64,000 nucleotides of DNA, from the NCBI GenBank assembly GCA_036245525.1, contig BTPG01000003.1:141749005-141813004 (forward strand), given 5' to 3'. Of the stretch, positions 22,861 through 34,320 are shown in pieces; position 1 is the stretch's first letter; each line of letters begins with the position of its first letter. This DNA comes from Semisulcospira habei. Lineage: Eukaryota; Mollusca; Gastropoda; Semisulcospiridae. The position numbers and the translations under genes were made by a program. The notes under the pieces were generated by a model. It had not been told where the DNA came from, did not search any database, and was given only the letters and a program-made list of their open reading frames with translations.

Positions 22861-22974
22861 TATACTGACGAGCAAATGAAATGGAACATTTTAAGACAAA
22901 TTATCGGAAACACTAAAGTGTAAAGTGTTTCCGATAATTTCAAAATGTTGCATTTCTTTTGCTCGTTGGTATAC
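22861..22974. repeat. Hairpin with ~50-bp arms
   Basis: TATACTGACGAGCAAATGAA..TTATCGGAAACACT and AGTGTTTCCGATAATTTC..TTTGCTCGTTGGTATA are inverted copies around a short TAAAGTGTAA centre. It ends 40 bases before the LDLa exon acceptor at 23,013. Between them is an ACTACT tract. Confidence 0.88.
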
Positions 22975-23013
22975 TACTACTATCACTACTACTACTACTA
23001 CTACTACTTTCAG

Positions 23014-23130
23014 CCACGGACTGCTCTGGTGAGCACCAGGTGAAGTGTACCAACGGAAACTGTGTGCCGGTTGAGTTCCGCTGTGACGGGGATGACGACT
23101 GTGGTGACGGAACTGACGAACTTAACTGCG
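23014..23130 (+). CDS. LDLa exon (second module)
   Basis: Acceptor ACTACTTTCAG and donor G|GTGAGT bound a 117-base phase-1/phase-1 exon. It encodes [37 protein letters not shown]. All six cysteines and the acidic calcium-binding box are present. The weak polypyrimidine tract is made of an (ACT)n repeat created beside the hairpin insertion, which could affect splicing efficiency (inference). Confidence 0.9.
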
Positions 23131-23222
23131 GTGAGTGTCGATACCCCCGCCCCCAACCTCCCCACCTTCCACCCTGACCCTTGCACACCCCCACCTTTCC
23201 TGTCCCCCTTATCACTTGAGTC

Positions 23223-23778
23223 TTAACTCATTCAGTCCCAAAACTGAAACACTGACTAACCCTGGTTGTCTCCGGGGCCACGATTCCGAGTCGCTTCCGC
23301 GGTAGCGGCGAATCGAGGGAGAAAACTTGACCATTGTGCGAAGCACTTTGCAGCGAAGTCATTTATGATCGAGTTCAAACCTTCGTAAATTAAAGTCAAC
23401 ACCAACCCCACCCCACCCCCAGCCGCACTCGCCTATCTCCCTTTTATCACAGGATCTGCACACCTCGAATCATATTGAGAGGGCACGTGGAAGCAATAGC
23501 GAAGAAGTCATGATGACAACTGAGTCACAAAGTAAGCTGGTCAAAACATTGGCAGAATTTAGGTCGAATTAAACCGTAAAGTCCTAACATGATGCTACGA
23601 CAGGATGGGTATCGACCATGACAGTTCAAATGTGATGCCATAATAGCTTGGAGCCTGTAGGCGCCAAGCAATTCAGACATCACCCTGGGACAGTTATGAT
23701 CGATCTATTTCCAGAACTATGGCGTAGACCTCAAAGCAACAAAATTCATAATTTCATCCTCAGCATGAAATGAGTTAA
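23223..23778. mobile_element. Candidate TTAA-flanked non-autonomous element
   Basis: TTAACTCATTCAGTCC at the left and GAAATGAGTTAA at the right share a short inverted end inside TTAA. The interior includes a hairpin of the CAAGGGTAGTGCC type (23,612-23,700, AGCTTGGAGCCTGTAGGCGCCAAGC). The terminal repeats are short, so the boundaries are tentative. Confidence 0.4.
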
Positions 23779-23813
23779 TTTCCCGAATTCGGGAGTGATT
23801 CATTGAAACTATA

Positions 23814-23972
23814 CAGGGGCGGATCAGTTACCGCTGGGGGTCCAACTTTTTGTTTGGGACCTTGAACCTGACACAAAAGGCCTCCCCAACGACCTTGCTT
23901 CCAGCGGCCGAAATATCAAACAAGGAAGGGGGTGGTAGGGATACCCCCCCCCCTTCCTCCGATCCGCCTCTG
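23814..23972. mobile_element. MITE with CAGGGGCGGATC ends
   Basis: CAGGGGCGGATCAGTTACC at the left and GATCCGCCTCTG at the right form terminal inverted repeats. CTATA is duplicated outside both (23,809-23,813 and 23,973-23,977). A second copy at 40,612-40,871 has the same ends and CTATT duplications. Non-coding; superfamily not determined. Confidence 0.8.
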
Positions 23973-23997
23973 CTATATATATTGCAGCACAGGAGGC

Positions 23998-24210
23998 AGA
24001 TCGATAGCTCAAGGGTGACGCTAGAATAGTTTGATGCCTAATGGCGCCAAACTATTCTGGGCCACTGACCGCCGGTGACCTATCATAGTCGATCCACATC
24101 CCTGTTGCAAAACGTCTTCGGGGCCACGACTGCCTGCAGTGGGCGCGCGCACAGCCGTGCGCGGCCCCACGGCCGTCGTGGGCCCGAGGACTTTACTCAC
24201 TGGGTAGTGT
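23998..24210. repeat. Two adjacent hairpins
   Basis: 23,998-24,095 holds AGCTCAAGGGTGACGCTAG..AATAGTTTGATGCC / GGCGCCAAACTATTCTG, of the CAAGGGTAGTGCC family. 24,108-24,205 holds AACGTCTTCGGGGCCACGAC..GTGGGCCCGAGGACTTTAC around GCGCGCGCACAGCCGTGCGCGG, of the 15,858 family. Confidence 0.65.
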
Positions 24211-25180
24211 GCTCAAGTTTGTCGTACCCTCTTCATCGAGGATAGTCCTTCCTTGAGATACGATGAACAGCTCTAGATTGTGTGTAACCAGCAAATTAAT
24301 TATTTCTGCTCTGTATTTAATCGAGAACGTAAAAATGCATTCGATACAAGCATGTTGCCGAAATGAAAACGCAAAAAAAATATTATAAAAATGTATGCTG
24401 CAATCGTGGGGAATCAACAGAATCAGTGCCTCTCGCAGTTTTAAGTGGCTTCTTCGCTGTCAATGCCGGGACGCACAGGCCACACAGGGCAATTAGGTTA
24501 CGCCCCCTTTTCACACACTGTTATCTGTTAGCCTCTTGCAGCATAAAACTATGAACGAAGAACTTTTCTGCCAAAACAAAAAATCCACGCGGAGCACATC
24601 ACAGGAGAAGCTATTTCAGCAATTCTTAAAAAAATTAAGAGTTAGCGTTTTTCACAACACTCAAATGCACTAAGTACCCCATGACAAAACTGTGGTCTGC
24701 AAGCCTGCATACAACCGTGCACATGCCCCAATTAGGCTCCCATGAACACACTAGGTCGACTAAAATTACCCAGATTTTGCTCTTTTTCACACCACCTGTC
24801 ATGCCTTTTGTTGCTCAAAACGCCCAAAAAAAGGCACACAATTGAAGTTTTACACCCTAAAAAAATGGCAAAAAGGGAGGAAATTTTTTGAACTATTTCT
24901 GGCGGAAAAGTTACTACATGCACCGGAAGCAATTGCCCTGTGTGGCCACATCAGTGAGTTCCAGCCCGGCAGCTCAAGGAACATGGTCATAAAGTGTTGT
25001 CAGCAAGCGGCATAGATCTTCGTGAGCCCCCCCCCCCCCCACCCCCACCCCACCCCACCCTTGTTGCAGTTCAGTTCAGTGGTGCGTGTTTTTTTTTTTC
25101 TTTTCTTTTCTTTTTCTCGGCAGCCAGACGGTGAAGGGTTCAATGCTTCTCGCAGCGTTCCGGCTTCCGCAGTAAAAGTG
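24211..25180. other. Intron, nothing recognised
   Basis: No coding or repeat signature beyond C-rich and T-rich runs near 25,028-25,110. The end of a GATCTTCGTGAGCCCC half-hairpin occurs at 25,015. Confidence 0.5.
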
Positions 25181-25387
25181 TTAACCCTTTTAGCCCCAAG
25201 GTCCCACTGCATTTGGGAAGTGTTGCCTAACGACTATGTACCAGTTGTAGGAGAAGGATTTATCATGATAATTCAAGGGTAGTGCCAGATGAGCTTGGTG
25301 CCTTCCAAGCTCATCTGGCACTACCCTTGAATTATCATGGTCATAAATCCATCTCCTGCTGCAGGGTCCCGGGGCTAAATGGGTTAA
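25181..25387. mobile_element. Complete TTAA hairpin MITE (199 bp)
   Basis: TTAA flanks both ends. Inverted ends are CCCTTTTAGCCCC and GGGGCTAAATGGG (12 of 13 positions pair). The interior is a long perfect hairpin: ATGATAATTCAAGGGTAGTG.. CCAGATGAGCTTGGTGCC with its complement. TTAA duplications and CCC-starting ends suggest a piggyBac-like origin, with Kolobok as an alternative. It is the best-preserved member of a family seen about ten times here. It stops 21 bases before the LDLa exon acceptor at 25,408. Confidence 0.85.
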
Positions 25388-25408
25388 ACCTGAAATGTGT
25401 TGTTGCAG

Positions 25409-25551
25409 ACAAGTTCGAATGCAGCGCAGGGGAGGTTCACTGTGTCGGGGGGGCCGGGTTGTGTATTGAGGAATCCTACCTGTGTGACGGGGATAATGAT
25501 TGTGGGACCGGCTGGGATGAAGTCCCTGCGAACTGCCCGAGCCATGGTTGA
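25409..25551 (+). CDS. Terminal LDLa exon with stop
   Basis: Acceptor GTGTTGTTGCAG precedes a phase-1 exon encoding KFECSAGEVHC, GGAGLCIEESYLC, DGDNDCGTGWDEVPANC and a five-residue tail ending in TGA. It closely matches the exon at 2,958. AATAAA lies at about 25,572, 20 bases after the stop. As in the paralogue, the acidic calcium ligand after the fifth cysteine is replaced (CGTGWDE). The inferred product is a small secreted protein of three LDLa modules; no transmembrane segment is seen. Confidence 0.88.
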
Positions 25552-25636
25552 ACGGCCTATCGTCAGAAATGAATAAAACAATAGACGCAGTTGCAACTGC
25601 TCAACCTAATACGTTTAAAAGAGTCGTGCCGGTGTG

Positions 25637-25662
25637 CGTGCGTGTGTGTGTGAGACGGTGTG

Positions 25663-25745
<83 letters not shown>

Positions 25746-25753
25746 ACGGTGTG

Positions 25754-25802
<49 letters not shown>
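25637..25802 (+). repeat. (TG)n microsatellites separated by TGAGACGGTGTGTCG
   Basis: Two long TG tracts each follow the phrase GTGAGACGGTGTGTCGTG, so the block was itself duplicated. Confidence 0.9.
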
Positions 25803-25804
<2 letters not shown>

Positions 25805-25986
25805 ATGAAACGTTTTTATTCAGGATAAAAAGTTGTAGGCATAGCAATGCCTATCTTCCAAACTGTCCTGCTACTCTACACATATAAAAATACATCAGAC
25901 GATACAGTAAAAGATAAAACATATATAAGTAAAAAGACCCATCCCCCCACCCCCCACCATCAGAAAAAAAGAAGAAAAGAAAGAAA

Positions 25987-25989
<3 letters not shown>

Positions 25990-26069
<80 letters not shown>
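25990..26069 (+). repeat. (TA)n microsatellite at element border
   Basis: About 39 TA units directly adjoin the left end of the ribozyme element. Confidence 0.95.
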
Positions 26070-26858
26070 TTTACTTTTAACAAAGGCGTCGCCCAAAGCC
26101 AAAAAATGCACTCAATCAGAATAGCTCAAGGGACGTAATTTTCATTAAATTCTGAGAATGCTCTTGCTACGCTAATGCCATGGAATTCCAGGCTGGTAAG
26201 CTTGCATTGTGTCATCAGGACATCAGCTGCCCTTTTTGCGACTGCATCGCTTACTAGTTCTAGAAAGGAGAGGGTTAGTGGGAGAGAAGGAATGACAGAC
26301 CTATCATTTTAAGCCTTCCACTGAACACCTGCTACATAAAGTAGTAGGGACTACCCCCAGGCGCCCTGCAATCCGCTGGAGAATATCCAGTCCTCCCCCC
26401 GAGAGGGGAGGCTAGTGCATGAATATTCCCAAACAGATCTTGGACCTGCTGGATAGATTTAAGTTTTTGCCGCCTACAACCGGTTTCGCCCCAAGGGGGG
26501 GGGGGGGGGGGCTCTTCAGGTAGGCATACGGCGTAACCTGAAATTGTAAACACAATGCATGTACTAGAAGCTACCTCCAGAATTTGACTGGTAGCACCGC
26601 CAGTACAGCGCGGGTTGCATCCCGAAACTTTATGAGGGGTAGTCACTACTACTTTATGTAGCAGGTGTTCAGTGGAAGGCTTAAAATGATAGGTCTGTCA
26701 TTCCTTCTCTCCCACTAACCCTCTCCTTTCTAGAACTAGTAGGCGATGCAGTCACAAAAAGGGCAGCTGATGTCCTGATGACACAATGCAAGCTTACCAG
26801 CCTGGAATTCCATGGCATTAGCGTAGCAAGAGCATTCTCAGAATTTAATGAAAAATTA
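26070..26858 (-). mobile_element. Retrozyme-like element, inverted dimer between TA tracts
   Basis: Bases 26,640-26,070, read on the minus strand, follow the same order as the 578-bp unit at 38,041-38,618: ..CAAATTCTGGAGG.., hammerhead, GTAGGCGGCAAAA.., CTTTATGTAG.., GGCGACGCCTTTGTT, then (TA)n. Bases 26,639-26,858 are a plus-strand copy of the body only (CTTTATGTAGCAGGTGTTCA to GAATTTAATGAAAAATTA), again running into (TA)n. The two copies therefore form ~218-bp inverted arms around the ribozyme. No protein is encoded; open frames here are translations of the repeat. Confidence 0.75.
26471..26528 (-). ncRNA. Degenerate hammerhead ribozyme
   Basis: On the minus strand: GCCTAC, CTGAAGAG, a C-run/G-run stem II, CGAAAC, CGGTT, GTAGGC. 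Stem I (GCCTAC/GTAGGC) and CGAAAC are kept. The core CTGATGAG has changed to CTGAAGAG and the cleavage triplet is GTT, so activity is doubtful. Confidence 0.7.
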
Positions 26859-26877
26859 TATATATATATATATATAA

Positions 26878-28162
26878 GAATAAGAGTACTTTATTATCTC
26901 GAAAAGAGAAATTCGCTTGTGGTACATTTATCAGTAACAAATAGTACAAACAAGACATAAAAACATTATAGCATAATTATGAACATTTTCTCCCTGCACT
27001 TGCACAGCTACAAATTCCAAATGGATATAAAGTAAACACTACAAAATCTTTACACATAACTCTTACACATCTCACACAAACATCTTTTATGGACTGAACT
27101 GAGCGGCACTTATACATTCACACCCACCTCTACATATGCATACATAATACGCGTGTTTCAACCTAGTCCTAACCCTCACTACTTATTATACAAACATCTC
27201 AGTACATTATTACACATTATTACACAAGCTGCATAATTAAAGTCTACCATAGTAAAATAATTAGTGGGTAAACACTCAGTAACAACCATCCCAGTATGTC
27301 CATGTTCACCACCATATATATATATATATATATAAATACGTAGTCCGTTCAGGTAGTAAGTTACTGTAACAAGATGTTATATAAACGAGTTTTGAAGGTT
27401 CTAGAGTTAGAAATGAATTTAATTTGGGGTGGTAGTTCATTCCAGGCTTTGGCACCCGAGATCGAAAGGCTGGTTTTATATATATCGAGCCTGGCCCATG
27501 GTAGCTGTAACAAACTGTTCCTCGTGTTTTGTCTTTGACTATCCCAAAATAACATACGAAGGTAAGATGGGGTTTTATGGTGAAGAATTTTATGCATAAG
27601 TATGCATCGATTAAATGTGAACTGTTTGTTAAGGTTTAGCAGTCGGATGGTTCTAAACTTCTAGTCAGTGGGAAAGGGACCAGGCACAGCTAACTTTACC
27701 CCTCGACGATACAATGAGTTAAGTTTCTTTAAATGTACCTCACTGCATCCATCCCAGATAGTGGAGAAGTAATCACAGTGTGTCTTAATATGGGCATGTA
27801 AAAAGAGTCTTCTAGTGTCAGTGTTAACTATTTGTCTTAGTTTTGATAGCAGGAATAGATTTTTAGATATTGTTTTGCATGTGTTTTCGATATGCGGTTC
27901 CCAGCTGAGCTGGTTATCTAATGTGACTCCAAGCAAACGATGCTTTTTTAACTTGATCAAGGAGCTCAGAGATCAGGTATAATGTTAAGTGCAGGAGACC
28001 ACGTTGATGTTTTTGGCGTGAAGTAATCAACATACTCTTTGTCTTTTGGACACTAACTATCATATGATTATGTTGGCACCAGCTTGAAACCTCATCAAGA
28101 CTTTGCTGGAGAACTTAATTTATTTTGGGCAATTCGCTGTTTGATGTATGTATGGTAGTGTC
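26878..28162 (-). mobile_element. 3' part of Jockey/CR1-like LINE (split element)
   Basis: On the minus strand the text runs from DTTIHTSN-type sequence next to the FADD site (28,160) through HRLLGVTLDNQLSWEPHI (27,945), KLRQIVNTDTRRLFLHAHIK, AKAWNELPPQIKFI and FKTRLYNILL. A stop follows at 27,361, then a 3' UTR ending GAGATAATAAAGTACTCTTA at 26,878. Upstream it joins, across the inserted LINE at 28,163-32,323, to the segment at 32,324-34,320. Frameshifts and stops make it inactive. Confidence 0.82.
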
Positions 28163-31100
28163 AAGGTAGTGTCGGGGGTCAAGTGGTCTCTGCCTGACTC
28201 AAAGATGGGGGCCCCAGGGCACGAGTTGCGTTGGTGGTGCGGGTAATGGGGAACTCTTACAGCGCCTCCCCCGGGATCCCCCTAGTCTAGGGCCTCTTGG
28301 CCTTTGTGAGGCACCCTCGTGTGTAATCCCTCCGGACTAGCATAGCATCCCTCTATCCCAAGACCGCCCGTGCGTGGTCCCTGGCCACATCCTCTCCGAG
28401 GTGACCCCCAAAACTGGGCAGCACTAGCCCCCAGGCTAAACACGGAATATCTAGAGGAGAGAACCTCGAAAATAAATCATTGTCCTGCTGCCTTGTAGGC
28501 CTGGCCGCTTGGCTGCGGAAAGGCTAAGGGAGGAAAACCCTGACATCAAAGCCCCCGTTTCTCCGGGGAAGGCTTTTGAGCCAGAGACTAGGACAAGGAC
28601 AGTCTGATATAAAACCTACGACCCGAGGACCTCAATGCCGCCGTCCCAGCTTGCTAGGCCATGGCAGACGAACCAAGGGTTTAAAGGGTGGGGCCAGTAC
28701 TGCGCACACTGCACTCCACCAAAAAGCTCCACCGCGCAGGCTTTAGGAAACGTCCACAGACCATGACACTGCCCATTCCAAGTCCTGTAGCGATGGGCAA
28801 GGGGCAAAACGGCAGGTGAAAGATGTCACTGGAAGCCGCAGTCCCAAACCTGCATGCAGGCGGTTCAGGATATTGGTCGCCTGATGCTGACCTGGGGATG
28901 ACAACGTCACTCGGCACACCCTGAACGACCAAGCAGCCATCTCTAGGGACAGCACTGCTTGCTCCACACGGAGAGGGGCCTAGAAAAGGTGGCCTAACCA
29001 AAGCTCATCCCCTCGCAACCCCAGTTGGGGCATCTTCTCCTGCGGTCAGAAAACAAAAAACAAAAAACAAAAAACAACGGATCCACTCTCATGACGACCA
29101 CGACCGGACTCAACGTAGCATGCTGGAACATCCGAACCATGCTCGACACAGCAGACAGCGGACGCCCTGAACGTCGCTCCGCCCTCATTGCCCATGAATT
29201 GCGGAGGTTAAACATCGACATCGCCGCGCTCAGCGAAGTACGCCTCCCGGACGAAGGCAGTCTTCAAGAACTTGGCGCTGGATACACCGTCTACTGGTCA
29301 GGCAGGCCTGCATCAGAAAGACGGCTCTCAGGCGTGGGCTTCATGGTCAAGACCTCCATTGCGACTAAGCTGGAAAACCTACCAATGGGTCACTCTGACC
29401 GCATCATGTCCATGCGCCTCCCACTGACACACCAGCAATACGTCACCCTTCTCAGTGTGTACTCCCCAACCCTCCTGGCAGAGCCTGCAGAAAAAGACAA
29501 GTTCTACACTGACCTGCGCAGCCTCCTACAGAGCACCCCTGCAGACGACAAAGTCATCATCCTTGGCGACTTCAATGCCAGAGTGGGCCAGGACTCTGAA
29601 GCCTGGAAAGGAGTCCTCGGCAAGCATGGTGCTGGGAACTGCAATGACAATGGCCGCCTACTGTTGGAGTTCTGTGCAGAGCAGCAACTTGTCATCGCCA
29701 ACACTACATTCCAGCAAAAGGACAGTCGAAAGACCGCCTGGATGCATCCTCGCTCCAAGCACTGGCACTTTATCGACTATGTCCTAGTGCGTCAGAGGGA
29801 TCGCAGTGACGTCCTCTTCACCAGAGTGATGCTCATCGCAGAGTGCCACACTGACCACCGCCTTGTCCGCTGCAAACTTAGGCTCCGCCTCAAGCTGAAA
29901 CCCAAGAAAGGCCCCCCTCCCCCCCCCCCCCTCGCCAAGAGAAAGCTTGATGTTGCCAGCCTTCAGCGTGACGACGTGAAAGCTGCCTTTCAGACAGATT
30001 TGCAGCGCATGCTCAAAGACACAGCTGAGCCAGCAGACCCCTCCGCTGAAACACTCTGGGAACAACTGAAAACATCTATTGCAAATTCCTCTGCGGAAGT
30101 CTTGGGCTTTGCTACAAAGAGGAATAAAGACTGGTTTGACGAAAACGACGTAGAGATCCAGGAACTTCTAGCTGAAAAAAGAGCCGCCCACCAGGCCCAC
30201 CTAGCCCAGCCTTCCTGCCCTGTGAAGAAGTCTGCCTTCCGCCTCATCTGCAGCAGTCTCCAACGCAAACATAGAGAGCTCCAGAACGAGTGGTGGTCCA
30301 AACTGGCACAGAGGACCCAGCTTTGCGCTGACAACGGAGACTACAAGGGCTTCTACGAAGCATTGAAAGCAGTGTATGGCCCCAGGCACCTGGTTCAAAG
30401 TCCCATGCGAAGCGCTGATGGACAGGCACTCCTCACAGATAGTACGTCCATCTTGAACCGCTGGTCGGAATACTTTCAGGACCTCTTCAGCGCTGAGCGC
30501 ACTGTTCAAGAAGCAGTCATTTTCCAAATCCCACACCTCCCAGTAAAGATTGAATTGGATAAACCGCCCACCAGTGAAGAAACCCTCAAGGCCATCCACC
30601 AGCTCAAGAGTGGCAAAGCAGCAGGCATTGACGGAATACCGCCAGAGATCTGGAAACATGGAGGCCCAGCACTGCACAACAAGATCCACGACCTCTTTCT
30701 CTGCTGCTGGGAGAAAGGAACACTACCAAAGGATCTCCGTGATGCAGTCATCATCACCCTGTACAAGAAAAAAAGGAGAGAAGTCCGCCTGCTCTAACTA
30801 TCGTGGAATTACCCTGCTGTCCATTGCCGGGAAAATTCTTGCAAAGCTGCTCCTGAATCGACTGGTACCTGCCATCGCTGAAGACCACCTCCCAGAGGGC
30901 CAGTGTGGCTTCAGAGCCAACAGGAGTACCACGGACATGGTCTTTGTGCTGAGACAGCTTCAAGAGAAGTGCCGCGAGCAGAACAAAGGGCTGTACGTAA
31001 CGTTTGTCGACCTAACAAAAGCGTTTGACACTGTGAGCAGGCAAGGCATGTGGCAGATCCTGGAGCGACTTGGCTGTCCCCCAAAGTTCCTCAGCATGAT

Positions 31101-32323
31101 CGTCCAGCTCCACGAGGACCAGCAAGGCCATGTCAGACTCAACAGTGACCTCTCAGAACCATTCCCCATTCTCAACGGCGTGAAGCAGGGCTGCGTGCTG
31201 GCACCAACCCTCTTTACCATCTTCTTTAGCGTGATGTTGAAGCAGGCCACAGTGGACCTCGACGATGACGACGCAGTGTACATCAGGTATCGTCTCGATG
31301 GCTGCCTGTTCAACCTCAGACGATTGCAGGCCCACACCAAAACCCTAGACCGACTGATTCGTGAGCTGCTCTTTGCTGATGACGCTGCCCTTGTTGCACA
31401 CACCTAGACAGCCTTGCAGCGCATCACGTCCTGCTTCGCAGATGCTGCCCAGCCCTTTGGACTTGAGGTCAGTCTGAAAAAGACAGAGGTCCTTCATCGG
31501 CCAGCACCCAAGGAAGAGCATTGCCCTCCCCACATCACCATCGAAGTCTGTACACCTACCTTGGCTGCATCATCACGTCAGACGCCAAGCTGGACAAGGA
31601 ACTGGACAACAGGCTGGGAAAAGCGAACAGTGCTTTCGGGTGACTATTCAACAGCTAAAAAATGGCACCAAGATCAGCGTGTACGGAGCTGTCGTCCTCA
31701 CCACCCTGTGGTATGGTTCCGAGTCCTGGGCCCTCTACCGCAGCCAACTACCACTCCTCGAACGCTTCCACCAGCGCTGCCTGCGTACCATCCTCAGCAT
31801 TCACTGGAGTGACTATGTCACCAACGTCGAGGTCCTTGAACAGGCGGAAACTGTGAGCACCGAGGCTTTGTTGCTGTGGACACAGCTTCGCTGGGCGGGG
31901 CACGTCCCCAGGATGGAGGATCATTGCCTACCCAAGATCGCCCTGTTCGGCGAGCTCGCCACTGGACACTGAGACAGAGGGGCACCAAAGAAGAGATACA
32001 AAGACGGTCTCAAAAAGTCACTTAGTGCCTGCCAAATCGACCACCGCCAGTGGTCTTCGCTTGCCGCGGACCGCGACACCTGGCGCTCCACCATTTACAA
32101 GTCAGCTGTCTCCTTTGAGGACTCTCGCAGAGCTAGCCTTAAGGACAAGCGACTCAGGAGAAAAAAAACAGAGATGTCAAAAATCAGAACCTGGCCAGAC
32201 CTTCCCCTGCAGCCACTGCGGTCGAACCTGCCTGTCTCGGATTGGCCTCCGCAGCCATGAACATGCCTGCAGACGTCATGGACAACCCCTATAAAATCTT
32301 CGTTCGCAAAGTCAAAGCCAAGA
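28163..32323 (+). mobile_element. EN-RT LINE inserted inside another LINE, decayed
   Basis: About 0.85 kb of 5' UTR is followed by an endonuclease (VACWNIRTM, LSEVRLPDEG, VIILGDFNARVG, HFIDYVLVRQRD, CHTDHRLVRC). The RT has LYKKK..NYRGITLLSIAGKILAK, QCGFRANRSTTDM, FVDLTKAFDTVSRQG (motif A), VKQGCVLAPTLF (B) and LLFADDAALV (C). The C-terminus has WYGSESWALYRSQ, LLWTQLRWAGHVPRM and a zinc-finger CSHCGRTC..GLRSHEHAC. The frame shifts at the A-run near 30,770, stops at TAG 31,405 and shifts again near 31,550-31,640 and 32,180. RTE-like placement is from motif style only. The host LINE is cut within the codons just after CDLF. Confidence 0.85.
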
Positions 32324-34320
32324 ATCAACAAATAAGTCACATGTTGCATCGGGATGTGAGATAGAGAATGGTAAATCATTGATAAATATATTGAATAACA
32401 ATGGCCCCAAAATTGACCCCTGAGGAACACCACACGTTACTAAACCTTCACTCGAGTAATTACCATTAAGCAAAACTTTCTGTCTTCTGTCACTTAGATA
32501 GGATGATATCAGATGTACGGTATTGGAATCGATGTGATACATCGGTAGTTTTTTTTTAATAAGATAGAGTGGTTGACTAAATCAAACGCTTTTTTAAGGT
32601 CAAGAAAAACTGCATCTGATAACTGAGAATTATTAATGGCTGTAAGCCATTTATCAATGATATGTATAAGGGCAGTTTGGCAAGAGTGTTGAGGGTGAAA
32701 CCCAGACTGCATTTTACTGAGTAGACAGTTCTGTTCTAGAAAATTTTGCAAATGTGTATGGATATGTTTTTCAATAGGTTTTGAGATGACTGGTAGAATG
32801 GAGATAGGTCTATAATCATTCAATGAGTTTAAGGTTTTGCTTTTGGGAAGGGGAATGACCTTAGCTGTTTTTAACTCATCAGGGAAAATATTTCTTTGAA
32901 AAGAAAGATTGTAAATGAACGTTAGAGACTCAACTATGTAGGGCAGAGCTATTTTAAGAATTTCGCAACTGATGCCATCTGAACCACATGACCTCTTTTT
33001 CATATTAGATATATATTTACCCACGTCAAAAACAGTCATTAGAGGGAGTGAGAAAACACAGCCAGCTGTATTGTTACTGTGAAATCGTAGTTGCTCAGAA
33101 CATTGGTATTTCGAAGGATCATTTGTATTAGTGCGTGTCAGCTAAACTAAGAAAGTGGGTATTGAAGGTATATGCTGTGAGCTCAGGTGCAATGTTCATG
33201 TCTCTGTGATTGTGACCTTTAGTAAAGGTGTTGATAACTTGCCAAACAGAGCGCAGGTCCTTGCCGTCTGCAATGATCTGTTCAGCATGTTGTCTTTGAG
33301 CTTTTCGGACTAAAGATTTGACAAAATTTCTTTGTTTTTTTATAGTCAACAAATGTTTTTTCTTTCTTACTCTGAGTTGCATGGCTGCTTTTATTTCTCC
33401 AATTAGCCATTCAGGAATTGTGGGATGTTTGACACGTTTTGTTCGCACTGGGGCATGTTTATCTAGAACACCGAAGAACAGTTCAGACCAGCGGGTGAGG
33501 GCTTCATTTGGGTCATTGTAATTTAACACATCATTAAATAGGGTATTGGATAAGTCATAGAGAAAGGCATTCTCTTAAATTTTTTTAAAGACCTATAGTA
33601 ATAGTAGTATGCCCTGTGCAAGATTTCTTAGCTAATTTTGGCAGATAGCGAGAAAGATACTGGGAAGTGATCACTACTAGAAAAATTGAGAACATGGACA
33701 TTATTAACAGCATTTACATTTGTAGTGTAGATATGGTCTATCATTGTCGCAGAAGACGAAGTAACTCGTGTGGGCGACTGAATAACTTGTGTTAAACCAA
33801 GAAAAGAGATCATTGAATTCCATGAAGAGTAACAGTCTTTTAACAAATCAACATTAAAATCACCTAGGATATGTATATCACCTCTGCATTTCTGTACTGT
33901 GTCAATCATTGTTTCAAAGTCATCAAGCCATGCCACTGTGGCCGCTGGATTTCTATCAATAAACCCTACAAGAACGAGTGATGACTTCGATGTTTTTATT
34001 TCCAACCACATGCATTCAATTTGCTTTGATTCTAGGTCAAATCTTCAAGTCACATATCGAATTGTAGAGTCATGTATGTATATTACTATGCCAGTTTGGC
34101 CTAGAACTGAGGCATCACGACGTAAAATAGCAAAATTAGGTATGGAGATTGCCTGATCACTGATATTGTCTGTCAGGCGGGATTCAGTAAAGCCAAAGAT
34201 ATGAAATTGTGATGGCTAATTTAAGAGAATAGTGATTTCAGGTATTTTGCGGCAGAGATGATACACATTAAGGTGGCCAATGTTCAAGAGACGATCTGGG
34301 TTGTTGGTATTTGGTGACAT
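32324..34320 (-). mobile_element. 5' part of the split Jockey/CR1-like LINE (EN and RT)
   Basis: A minus-strand frame opens near 34,320 (MSPNTNNPDRLLNIGHLNVY) and continues with endonuclease motifs FGFTESRLTD, VGFIDRNPAA, HILGDFNVDLL, MIDHIYTTN and SSSDHFPVSFS. Then come [71 protein letters not shown] and [16 protein letters not shown]. It stops at CDLF, where the 4.2-kb LINE is inserted, and the FADD box side lies at 28,160. Several stops and shifts are present. Confidence 0.85.

Noticed and set aside
26332..26646. 105-codon minus-strand frame (also 62-codon frames at 38.1 and 38.7 kb) as repeated proteins
   Set aside because: They coincide with the ribozyme element body and repeat only because the DNA unit repeats; the frame includes the hammerhead itself.
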